Assembly: GCA_947630465.1 (NCBI GenBank)
Contig: CANRHT010000008.1
Span: 1-21,761 of the forward strand
DNA length: 21,761 nucleotides
Origin: an uncultured Pseudomonadaceae bacterium
GTDB lineage: Bacteria; Pseudomonadota; Gammaproteobacteria; Pseudomonadales; Pseudomonadaceae
Direction of reading: 5' to 3'
Part shown: in pieces, positions 14,662 to 21,761 of the stretch
Layout: each line of letters starts with the position of its first letter
How positions within the stretch are numbered: position 1 is the stretch's first letter
Position numbers and translations under genes: made by a program
The notes under the pieces: model-generated
The model's database searches: none
What the model saw: only the letters and a program-made list of their open reading frames with translations
Told to the model about the DNA's origin: nothing

Positions 14662-15927
14662 ATGTCTCTTCTATCAGACTACGGCACTATATTATTAGTC
14701 TTAGCCTGCCTTTTTGGCTTTTTTATGGCATGGGGCGTTGGTGCAAATGACGTCGCCAACGCCATGGGTACTTCAGTAGGCTCGCGTGCACTGACCATTA
14801 AACAAGCCATTGCTATTGCCATGGTTTTTGAATTCTGCGGTGCATATTTAGCGGGAGGAGAAGTTACCGAAACCATTAAAAACGGCATCGTCGATATTGA
14901 TGTAATGACCGCAGATTTACTGGTTTTGGGCATGATGTCAGCACTGCTGGCAGCAGGCACTTGGCTGCTCATTGCCACCAGTAAAGGCTGGCCGGTATCC
15001 ACCACTCATACCATTATCGGTGCAGTGGTTGGTTTCGCTGCCTTTGGTGTATCAGTTGAGGCCGTACATTGGAGTGCTATTTTACCGATCACTGCCAGCT
15101 GGGTGGTCACGCCGTTCTTATCTGGCGTCTTAGCTTTCGGCCTGTTCGTCAGTGTACAAAAGCTGATTATCAATACTGATAATCCCTTTGAGAACGCCAA
15201 GCGTTATGTACCCTTTTATATGTTTCTAACCGGCTTTATGGTTGCCTTAATGACACTGTCAAAAGGTTTGAAGCATGTCGGTCTTGAGATCAATAGCGAG
15301 CAAAGCGTACTGCTGGCGGTGGGTGCAGGTATTTTAGTGATGCTGCTGGGAATTGTGTTGTTACGTCGCGTGCAAATTGCGCCCGATGCCGATCGCAGTA
15401 CCTACTTCGCTAGCGTCGAAAAAGTCTTTGCCACCTTAATGATCTTCACCGCTTGCTCCATGGCTTTCGCCCACGGTGCTAACGATGTGGCCAATGCTGT
15501 CGGTCCACTCGCTGCTATTGCGGGAGTGATTCAAAGCAATGGTCTGGGCGAAGTGGGTGCTAAATCCGCTGTGCCAGCCTGGGTATTATTGCTGGGTGCG
15601 GTCGGTATCGTAATTGGTTTAGCCACTTATGGTTATAAAATCATTGCCACCGTCGGCCGCGGCATTACTGAACTGACGCCCAGTCGTGGTTTTGCTGCGG
15701 AGTTGGCTACCGCCTCCACAGTAGTGGGCGCTTCTGCGATTGGTTTACCCGTCTCCACCACGCACACCTTAGTCGGTGCGGTATTAGGGATTGGTTTAGC
15801 GCGCGGTATCAGTGCACTGAACTTGCGTGTGATTGGTTCGATCTTTATGTCGTGGGCCATTACCTTGCCGGCAGGTGCCTTCCTGGCAATTGTCTTCTTC
15901 AGTATTTTGAAACTGATCTTTCTTTAA
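14662..15927 (+). CDS. PiT-family inorganic phosphate transporter
   Basis: A 421-residue inner-membrane permease moving phosphate (as metal phosphate) with protons. Both PiT signature repeats are present: GVGANDVANAMGTSVGS near 26-42 in the N-terminal half and AHGANDVANAVGPLAA near 271-286 in the C-terminal half. The SKGWPVSTTHTIIGAVVGFA and IGLPVSTTHTLVGAVLG segments form the second pair of inverted-repeat motifs. About ten hydrophobic helices can be read. It follows the DUF47 gene and likely shares its promoter. Low-affinity, constitutive uptake is the family norm; no Pho box was found. Confidence 0.94.
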   Translation: MSLLSDYGTILLVLACLFGFFMAWGVGANDVANAMGTSVGSRALTIKQAIAIAMVFEFCGAYLAGGEVTETIKNGIVDIDVMTADLLVLGMMSALLAAGTWLLIATSKGWPVSTTHTIIGAVVGFAAFGVSVEAVHWSAILPITASWVVTPFLSGVLAFGLFVSVQKLIINTDNPFENAKRYVPFYMFLTGFMVALMTLSKGLKHVGLEINSEQSVLLAVGAGILVMLLGIVLLRRVQIAPDADRSTYFASVEKVFATLMIFTACSMAFAHGANDVANAVGPLAAIAGVIQSNGLGEVGAKSAVPAWVLLLGAVGIVIGLATYGYKIIATVGRGITELTPSRGFAAELATASTVVGASAIGLPVSTTHTLVGAVLGIGLARGISALNLRVIGSIFMSWAITLPAGAFLAIVFFSILKLIFL

Positions 15928-15942
15928 TACTGCGCCTTAAGC

Positions 15943-15978
15943 TTTTCAGGTGCGGTGTGATTGCACCGCGCCTGAAAA
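15943..15978. terminator. Long stem-loop after the PiT gene
   Basis: Arms 15943-15957 and 15964-15978 pair over 15 positions with a single G-U and a six-base loop. It starts 15 bases after the PiT stop. The T-run is at the 5' foot and the A-run at the 3' foot on the plus strand, the reverse of a canonical terminator, so efficiency on either strand is doubtful. Confidence 0.5.
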
Positions 15979-15997
15979 AACGGCACTCTTCTCTGCA

Positions 15998-16028
15998 CTG
16001 ACAGCCCGTCACTTTAGATCGTTATAAT
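15998..16028 (+). promoter_or_regulatory. Predicted argA promoter
   Basis: TATAAT (16023-16028) is a perfect -10, 31 bases before the argA ATG. CTGACA (15998-16003) matches five of six -35 positions but with a long 19-base spacer. No ArgR box was recognised. Confidence 0.45.
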
Positions 16029-16059
16029 CATTGAGCTGTCGCCCTGACTGGACACGCTC

Positions 16060-17370
16060 ATGCACGATTACGTTAACTCGCTCCGCCATTCATCGCCCTA
16101 TATTAACGCGCACCGTGAACGCACTTTTGTGGTGATGTTACCTGGCGAAAGTATCGCTCATGAAAACTTTGGCAATACCGTGCATGACTTAGTGCTCCTG
16201 CACAGTTTAGGTGTGCGCTTAGTGCTGGTGTTTGGTTCACGCCCGCAAATTGAAGCACGTCTCAACGCCAAAGGTTTAGCCTCGCACTATCATCAAGATT
16301 TGCGCATCACTGATGCGGCAACACTCAGCTGCGTGCTCGATGCGGTTGGGCAGTTACGTGCGGCAATAGAAGCGCGTTTATCCATGGATATTGCTGCCTC
16401 GCCGATGCAAGGTGCGCGGTTACGCGTGGCGGGCGGCAATCTAGTTACAGCACGGCCTTTAGGCGTCATTGACGGTGTGGATTATCTACACACCGGCGAG
16501 GTGCGACGCATTGATAGCAAAGGTATTAAACGCTTACTGGATGACCGCAGTATTGTGCTGCTGCCTCCGCTGGGTTATTCGCCGACTGGAGAAACCTTTA
16601 ATCTGGCCTGCGAAGATATTGCGACCCGCACCGCCATTGAACTGCAAGCCGATAAACTCGTGCTATTCAGCGCAGAGCAAGGCTTATTGGATGCTGAAGG
16701 TGTCTTAATTCGCGAACTGCAAGCACAGCATGCAGAGCCTCATTTACAACGTTTTAGAACACAGGTGCAACACGAGCAGGCAGAGCTTTTACATGCTGCA
16801 GTACAAGCCTGCCGTGGTGGCGTGCCGCGCTGCCACATTATCAGTTATCACCTTGATGGCGCTTTACTGACAGAAATGTTCACTCGTGATGGTGGCGGTA
16901 CTTTGGTGGATCAAGGTCAGTTTGAACAAGTACGCGAAGCGCAGATTGACGATGTGGGTGGTTTGCTGGAGTTGATTCGTCCGCTAGAAGAACAAGGTGT
17001 TTTGGTGCGCCGCTCGCGTGATTTGATTGAGCGAGAAATCACCCAGTTTAGTATTGTTGAGCGCGACGGTTTAATTATCGCGTGTGCGGCTTTATATCCG
17101 TTTCCCGAACATGCCACCGGCGAACTGGCCTGCTTAGCTGTGCACCCCGACTACCGCCATGGCGGGCATGGGGATGTTTTACTGGCACGCATTGAACAAC
17201 GCGCACAAAAATCACAGCTGACATCGCTGTTTGTGCTGACCACACGCACTGCACACTGGTTTCAAGAGCGCGGTTTCGAGCCTTGCACCCTTGAGCAACT
17301 CCCCAGCGCTAAGGCATCACTGTATAACTTTCAGCGCAACTCTAAAGTCTTTCGTAAAACGTTAAGTTAA
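16060..17370 (+). CDS. argA: N-acetylglutamate synthase (two-domain ArgA)
   Basis: Acetylates glutamate with acetyl-CoA, the first step of arginine biosynthesis. The 436 residues comprise an amino acid kinase-fold domain (about 1-280), which in this family binds the feedback inhibitor arginine rather than ATP, and a GNAT acetyltransferase domain (about 290-436). The kinase-like part shows VVMLPGESIAHENFGNTVHD and VLVFGSRPQIEARL. The GNAT motif A is visible as LACLAVHPDYRHGGHGDVLL near 357-376, with FERGFEPC-like C-terminal elements (WFQERGFEPC). Length and layout match Pseudomonas ArgA. It stands alone with its own predicted promoter. Confidence 0.94.
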   Translation: MHDYVNSLRHSSPYINAHRERTFVVMLPGESIAHENFGNTVHDLVLLHSLGVRLVLVFGSRPQIEARLNAKGLASHYHQDLRITDAATLSCVLDAVGQLRAAIEARLSMDIAASPMQGARLRVAGGNLVTARPLGVIDGVDYLHTGEVRRIDSKGIKRLLDDRSIVLLPPLGYSPTGETFNLACEDIATRTAIELQADKLVLFSAEQGLLDAEGVLIRELQAQHAEPHLQRFRTQVQHEQAELLHAAVQACRGGVPRCHIISYHLDGALLTEMFTRDGGGTLVDQGQFEQVREAQIDDVGGLLELIRPLEEQGVLVRRSRDLIEREITQFSIVERDGLIIACAALYPFPEHATGELACLAVHPDYRHGGHGDVLLARIEQRAQKSQLTSLFVLTTRTAHWFQERGFEPCTLEQLPSAKASLYNFQRNSKVFRKTLS

Positions 17371-17395
17371 TAGTCTTTAGGCTTAAAAGCTATTA
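17368..17395 (+). terminator. Weak AT-rich stem-loop after argA
   Basis: TAATAG-T-CTTT pairs with AAAG-CTATTA (ten pairs with one bulge) starting at the argA stop codon. There is no U-tract after it, so this is only a tentative 3'-end structure. Confidence 0.25.
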
Positions 17396-17439
17396 GAGTG
17401 CAAATACGTTGCTCTGCACTGCTTTAAGGGCGCAGCAAC

Positions 17440-17468
17440 CTGTCACGCGCAACTGAATACGTTATATT
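17440..17468 (+). promoter_or_regulatory. Predicted promoter of the TAXI-TRAP operon
   Basis: CTGTCA (17440-17445) and TATATT (17463-17468) are spaced by 17 bases and end 36 bases before the binding-protein ATG. A GAATA/TATTC inverted repeat overlaps the -10 region. Confidence 0.45.
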
Positions 17469-17504
17469 CTCTAGCGCGTTGAATAATAATTAAGGAGAAC
17501 TCCC

Positions 17505-18479
17505 ATGATCAAAGGCAAAACCCTCGCATGGGCGCTGTCCATGACCCTCGCTGGTATCAGCTTGAGCGGTATGGCGCAGGCCGAAGAAAAATACATCACT
17601 ATTGGTACCGGCGGACAAACAGGCGTGTATTACGTTGCTGGCCAATCCATTTGCCGTTTTATTAACCGTGACAGCAAAACCAGCGGTATCCGTTGTAACG
17701 CACCAGCCAGTGGCGGTGGTGTAGCCAACGTTAACGGCATTCGCAGCGGTGAATTCAACTTTGGTGTGATGCAATCTGACCATCAATACAAAGCAATGAA
17801 AGGCTTAGCGCCTTTTGAAGCCGAAGGTGCGATGGATGATATGCGTGCACTGTTCTCCTTACAGAGTGAAGTCTTCACTGTATTGGCGCGTCGTGATTCA
17901 CACATTGCTAACTTTGATGATCTAAAAGGTAAGCGCGTCAATATCGGTAACCCAGGTTCCGGTCAACGCGACACCCTTGATGAAATCATGCAGAAAAAAG
18001 GTTGGGATCGCAGTGTGTTTTCTTTAGCGGCTGAGCTTAAAGCAGCTGAGCAAGCCAGCGCCCTCAATGACAACAATATTGATGCGATGACCTACTTCGT
18101 CGGCCACCCCAACGGTGCAATTCAAGAAGCCACTACCACGGTAGACGCAGTTTTAGTCCCAGTAACCGGCCCGGAAATTGATGCGCTCTTAGCAGAAAAA
18201 AGCTACTACACTAAAGCAGAAATCCCTGGTGGTTTGTACACCGGTAATGACCTGCCAACGCCATCCATTGGCGGTAAAGCCGTACTTTCAACCAGCAGCA
18301 AAGTCAGCCCTGATCTCGTCTATCAAATGGTGAAGTCAGTGTTTGATAACCTTGATCGTTTCAAGCGTTTGCACCCAGCCTTTAAAGATTTAAAAGCTGA
18401 GGAAATGATTGAAGCCGGTTTGTCTGCACCTTTACATGAAGGTGCTATTCGCTACTACAAAGAGCGCGGCTGGTTATAA
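17505..18479 (+). CDS. TAXI-family TRAP transporter solute-binding protein
   Basis: The periplasmic receptor of a TRAP-type secondary transporter, 324 residues. The ribosome site is excellent (AAGGAGA six bases before the ATG). The signal peptide ends at AQA (24-26), giving a mature start EEKYITIGTG. The family signature GTGGQTGVYY (34-43) is followed by the RCNAPASGGGVANVNGI region, LKGKRVNIGNPGSGQRDT and a C-terminal LHEGAIRYYKERGWL. Cys50 and Cys64 may form a disulfide. TAXI proteins commonly bind carboxylates such as glutamate, but the ligand is not readable here. The fused permease follows after a terminator, which would keep the binding protein in excess. Confidence 0.93.
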   Translation: MIKGKTLAWALSMTLAGISLSGMAQAEEKYITIGTGGQTGVYYVAGQSICRFINRDSKTSGIRCNAPASGGGVANVNGIRSGEFNFGVMQSDHQYKAMKGLAPFEAEGAMDDMRALFSLQSEVFTVLARRDSHIANFDDLKGKRVNIGNPGSGQRDTLDEIMQKKGWDRSVFSLAAELKAAEQASALNDNNIDAMTYFVGHPNGAIQEATTTVDAVLVPVTGPEIDALLAEKSYYTKAEIPGGLYTGNDLPTPSIGGKAVLSTSSKVSPDLVYQMVKSVFDNLDRFKRLHPAFKDLKAEEMIEAGLSAPLHEGAIRYYKERGWL

Positions 18480-18501
18480 GCTATCGCTTGCTTGTGTTCT
18501 G

Positions 18502-18546
18502 CCCCTTTCTCCACGCGTGACCTCGTGTGGAGAAAGGGGTTTCTTT
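18502..18546 (+). terminator. Intrinsic terminator between binding protein and permease
   Basis: CCCCTTTCTCCAC (18502-18514) pairs perfectly with 18527-18539, extendable by three inner pairs, leaving a six-base loop, and is followed by TTTCTTT. It lies 22 bases after the TAXI gene and 23 before the permease ATG, leaving no room for another promoter, so the permease must be reached by read-through. Confidence 0.85.
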
Positions 18547-18569
18547 AGATTCTCATCAGGTTAGCTGCC

Positions 18570-21161
18570 ATGTCAGATAAACACCTCTCCGCCGAAGAAC
18601 TGATTGCGCAAGACTCAGGCGCACGCCTACCTGACGGCATCATGGCTAAAGTCATCGCCGGCCTGGCGTTACTCTGGTCGCTGTTTCAGTTATGGATTGC
18701 CTCGCCTTTACCTTTTATTGTGGGCGCAGGGGTATTTAATGACACAGAAACACGCTCTATTCACTTAACCTTTGCCTTGTTATTGGCTTTTTTAGCCTAC
18801 CCAGCTTTTAAACGCTCACCACGCAACCGTGTCCCCTTAGTGGATATGGCGTTGGGGTTGGTGGCGGCAGCCAGTGCGGCGTACTTATTTATTTTCTATC
18901 AAGATTTAGCCCTACGCCCCGGCACTTTAACCAATGCTGATCTAATCACTGCCTGCATTGGTATTCCATTATTACTCGAAGCCACGCGCCGTACTTTAGG
19001 TCCACCGCTGGCCATTATTGCTTTACTGTTTTTGACTTACAGCGTCGCTGGCCCTTATATGCCCGACATGCTTGCGCACCGCGGTGTCAGTTTTACCGCA
19101 CTGGCCAACCATCAATGGATCACCACTGAAGGTGTCTTTGGTATTGCGCTGGGGGTGTCCACCAGTTTCGTTTTCCTCTTTGTATTATTCGGTGCTTTAT
19201 TAGAACGCGCCGGTGCAGGTAACTATTTTATTCAACTGGCTTTTAGTTTATTGGGTCATATGCGTGGCGGCCCTGCCAAAGCTGCCGTAGTGGCTTCAGG
19301 CTTAACCGGGATGATTTCCGGCTCATCCATCGCCAACGTCGTTACCACTGGTACTTTTACCATTCCAATGATGAAGCGTGTGGGTTTTTCCGCAGAAAAA
19401 GCCGGCGCTGTCGAAGTGGCCTCATCGGTCAACGGGCAAATTATGCCGCCGGTAATGGGTGCCGCCGCCTTCTTAATGGTTGAGTATGTCGGTATTCCCT
19501 ATGTGGAAATCATTAAGCATGCATTTTTACCAGCAGCCATTTCCTATATCGCGCTGCTGTATATCGTGCATTTAGAAGCACTCAAACTGGGCATGCAACC
19601 CATCGGCAATTACCAACCTAAACCTTGGTTGCGCCGCTTAACGGGCTTTGCATTTGGTGCAGCACTGATCTCTGGAATCTCGCTGGCAGTGTATTACGGC
19701 TTAGGTTGGCTCAAACCCGCTCTGGGCGAGCATGCACTGTTAGGAATAGGTATTTTATTAGCCATTGCTTATTTGGGCTTATTAAAAGTTGCCGCGAGCA
19801 ATCCACCACTCGAACAAGAAGACCCTGATAAGCCCATCGAAGAATTACCCAAAACCCGCACTGTATTGTTATCAGGTCTGCATTTTGTCTTACCTGTAGT
19901 GGTGTTGGTGTGGTGTTTGATGATTGAGCGCTTATCACCCGGCTTGTCTGCGTTCTGGGGCAGCGTGATGCTGATTTTTATTTTGCTCACCCAGCGTCCC
20001 ATTTTAACCTGGATGCGTACCGATGGTAGCTTTGATCACGGCGGTTGGGGCGATGGCTTAGTTGATCTGCGTGAGGGCATGATCGCCGGCGCGCGCAACA
20101 TGATTGGTATTGGTATTGCCACCGCCGCTGCGGGGGTAATTGTTGGTGCGGTATCGCAAACAGGCGTGGGTTTAGTCTTAGCTGACTTAGTGGAATTGCT
20201 CTCTATGGGCAACTTACTATTGATGCTGATGTTTACTGCCGTATTCAGTTTGATTTTAGGTATGGGCTTACCCACCACGGCCAACTACATCGTAGTGTCT
20301 AGCTTATTAGCACCGGTGATTGTGACCCTTGGCCAGCAAAATGGCTTAATTGTGCCGCTGATTGCCGTGCATTTATTTGTTTTCTATTTTGGCATCATGG
20401 CTGATGTCACCCCACCTGTGGGTCTGGCTTCATTTGCAGCCGCCGCCGTATCAAAAGGCGATCCCATTAAAACTGGGGTGCAGGCGTTCTACTACAGCTT
20501 GCGTACTGCCGCATTGCCATTCTTATTTATCTTTAATACCGATTTACTGCTGATTAATATTGGTGTGTTACATGGTATTTTGATTTTTATTGTCGCCACT
20601 ATCGCGATGCTCATTTTTGCTGCTGGCACCCAAGGTTGGTTTATTACCCGCAGCCGCTGGTACGAAAGTGTCTTGTTATTACTGGTCGCCTTTACCTTAT
20701 TCCGTCCCAGTTTCTGGATGGATATCGCCCACGATCCTTACCAAGATATTGCCCCCAGTCACATGATCCAAGCTTTGGGACAAGTTGATGAGGGCAGTAA
20801 CTTACGTTTGCGTATTAAAGGTGAAGATGATCTCGGCGAGCAGCATGAATTTGTCGTGCTCTTGCCTGTACCGGGCGGAGCCAATGGTGAAGAGCGGATG
20901 CAAGCACTGGGCTTAATGTTGGTTGAAGAAGACGGTAAAACCTTGATCGACAACGTGGCCTTTGCCAGTCAAGCGGCTGATTTAGGATTAGAGTTTGATC
21001 AAGAAATTGTGCTGGTACGTGCGCCAACCGACCGCATGCGTAAAGAAATCATGTGGATTCCAGGCGTATTATTACTGTTGGTCGTCAGCTTTTTGCAATG
21101 GCGTAGAAAGCGCAGTTCTGTAGCGCAGCCGCTCAGCACACCGACGCATACAGCGTATTAA
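18570..21161 (+). CDS. TRAP transporter fused permease (DctQM type) with C-terminal DUF3394-like domain
   Basis: An 863-residue inner-membrane protein joining the small four-helix subunit and the large transport subunit, as is usual for TAXI systems. Hydrophobic helices run from about residue 30 to 690. Signature segments are SGSSIANVVTTGTFTIPMM and VNGQIMPPVMGAAAF in the first half of the M domain, and AAAGVIVGAVSQTGVG and GMGLPTTANYIV (near 563-574) in the second, plus FYFGIMADVTPPVGLASFAA. After the last transport helices comes a soluble segment (about 715-835) with a closing helix and basic tail, matching the DUF3394 tail of some TAXI permeases. Its role is unknown. galE follows 22 bases later on the same strand. 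Confidence 0.92.
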   Translation: MSDKHLSAEELIAQDSGARLPDGIMAKVIAGLALLWSLFQLWIASPLPFIVGAGVFNDTETRSIHLTFALLLAFLAYPAFKRSPRNRVPLVDMALGLVAAASAAYLFIFYQDLALRPGTLTNADLITACIGIPLLLEATRRTLGPPLAIIALLFLTYSVAGPYMPDMLAHRGVSFTALANHQWITTEGVFGIALGVSTSFVFLFVLFGALLERAGAGNYFIQLAFSLLGHMRGGPAKAAVVASGLTGMISGSSIANVVTTGTFTIPMMKRVGFSAEKAGAVEVASSVNGQIMPPVMGAAAFLMVEYVGIPYVEIIKHAFLPAAISYIALLYIVHLEALKLGMQPIGNYQPKPWLRRLTGFAFGAALISGISLAVYYGLGWLKPALGEHALLGIGILLAIAYLGLLKVAASNPPLEQEDPDKPIEELPKTRTVLLSGLHFVLPVVVLVWCLMIERLSPGLSAFWGSVMLIFILLTQRPILTWMRTDGSFDHGGWGDGLVDLREGMIAGARNMIGIGIATAAAGVIVGAVSQTGVGLVLADLVELLSMGNLLLMLMFTAVFSLILGMGLPTTANYIVVSSLLAPVIVTLGQQNGLIVPLIAVHLFVFYFGIMADVTPPVGLASFAAAAVSKGDPIKTGVQAFYYSLRTAALPFLFIFNTDLLLINIGVLHGILIFIVATIAMLIFAAGTQGWFITRSRWYESVLLLLVAFTLFRPSFWMDIAHDPYQDIAPSHMIQALGQVDEGSNLRLRIKGEDDLGEQHEFVVLLPVPGGANGEERMQALGLMLVEEDGKTLIDNVAFASQAADLGLEFDQEIVLVRAPTDRMRKEIMWIPGVLLLLVVSFLQWRRKRSSVAQPLSTPTHTAY

Positions 21162-21183
21162 TTTAAGGATATGAGGCCATAGC

Positions 21184-21761
21184 ATGCAGCAATCTATTTT
21201 AGTAACCGGTGGCGCTGGCTATATTGGTTCGCATACCACGCTGGCGTTGTTGGAAGCGGGACATGAAGTGATTGTGTTGGACAATCTCGCCAATAGTTCG
21301 CTGGAATCCCTGCGTCGTGTGGAAGCGATTTGTGGAAAAAAACCTACTTTTATTGAAGGTGACATTCTTGATCGCACTCTGCTTGATTCCATTTTCACGC
21401 AGCACAGCATTAGCGCTGTTTTGCATTTCGCTGGCTTAAAAGCAGTCGGCGAAAGCGTGCAACAGCCACTGGCTTATTATGAGAATAACGTCAGCGGCAG
21501 TGTGGTGTTATTTCAAGCGATGGCCGCAGCAGGTGTCTTTAATTTGGTGTTCAGTTCGTCCGCGACTGTGTATGGCGAACCCAAGCAGATGCCGATTAGC
21601 GAAGATTGCCCAACGGGTACTCCTACCAATCCTTATGGCCGCTCCAAGCTGATGATCGAAGAGATTCTGCGTGATTTAGCCCTCTCTGAGCCGCGCTGGA
21701 GTATCGCTCTGCTGCGCTATTTTAATCCTGTCGGTGCACATAAAAGTGGGCTGATTGGTGA
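21184..21761 (+). CDS. galE: UDP-glucose 4-epimerase (5' part, runs off the window)
   Basis: Interconverts UDP-glucose and UDP-galactose using bound NAD; supplies galactose units to surface polysaccharides. The first 192 codons are present; no stop is reached. The Rossmann motif TGGAGYIGSH is at 8-17, the family segment LHFAGLKAVGES near 80-91, the FSSSATVYG serine region near 122-130, and the catalytic YxxxK as Tyr151 and Lys155. RYFNPVGAHKSG closes the visible part. The ATG at 21184 has GAGG seven bases upstream. It follows the TRAP permease by 22 bases and may be cotranscribed, though no functional link is evident. Confidence 0.95.
   Translation, partial: MQQSILVTGGAGYIGSHTTLALLEAGHEVIVLDNLANSSLESLRRVEAICGKKPTFIEGDILDRTLLDSIFTQHSISAVLHFAGLKAVGESVQQPLAYYENNVSGSVVLFQAMAAAGVFNLVFSSSATVYGEPKQMPISEDCPTGTPTNPYGRSKLMIEEILRDLALSEPRWSIALLRYFNPVGAHKSGLIG

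Overview
The window looks like a chromosomal segment of a gammaproteobacterium from the Pseudomonas lineage. The base composition is close to even, so a lower-GC relative (Thiopseudomonas/Denitrificimonas-like) fits better than a classical high-GC Pseudomonas; that is inference. Support comes from protein resemblance (BfrB/Bfd pair, a 759-residue PtsP, two-domain ArgA) and from gene neighbourhoods that, from memory, match P. aeruginosa: HAD phosphatase / rppH / ptsP, and secretion-type ATPase / CYTH-CHAD / DUF47 / PiT / argA. Nothing indicates a phage, plasmid, IS element, CRISPR array, tRNA or rRNA.

Region by region: (1) 1-1204, the end of an unrecognised gene, then the iron store pair bfr and bfd on the minus strand, with a Fur-box-like palindrome over the bfd promoter. 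(2) 1330-2878, a class I DAHP synthase on the minus strand preceded by a 457-base region without an annotated gene. That region carries a promoter, a 43-codon leader peptide with 7 aromatic residues in 8 codons (Tyr-Tyr-Phe-Tyr-Gly-Tyr-Trp-Phe), a strong intrinsic terminator and a second 34-codon ORF. (3) 2885-4172, a periplasmic rhodanese and a HAD phosphatase, minus strand. (4) 4316-8413, rppH, ptsP and an orphan sugar-binding protein, plus strand. (5) 8394-13841, a minus-strand block: CYTH-CHAD protein, GspE-family ATPase, QmcA-like SPFH protein, NfeD-like protein and an NRDE-family protein. (6) 13947-15927, DUF47 protein and PiT phosphate transporter; 16060-17370, argA. (7) 17505 to the end, a TAXI-type TRAP transporter (binding protein, internal terminator, fused permease) and the 5' part of galE.

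The most interesting element is the aromatic leader in front of DAHP synthase. The sequence holds all parts of a classical ribosome-mediated transcription attenuator: promoter, Shine-Dalgarno, leader peptide with a run of control codons, a 1:2 hairpin overlapping the last leader codons, a free-strand alternative pairing into the terminator, and a U-tract terminator. The control codons include Tyr, Phe and Trp together, so it may report the combined charging of the three aromatic tRNAs to the first step of the shikimate pathway.

The rest is mostly core metabolism. Several adjacent pairs make functional sense: Bfr with Bfd (iron storage and release), RppH with PtsP (RNA 5' processing and nitrogen PTS), QmcA with NfeD (membrane SPFH/NfeD pair), DUF47 with PiT (phosphate uptake and its accessory), and TAXI binding protein with fused permease.
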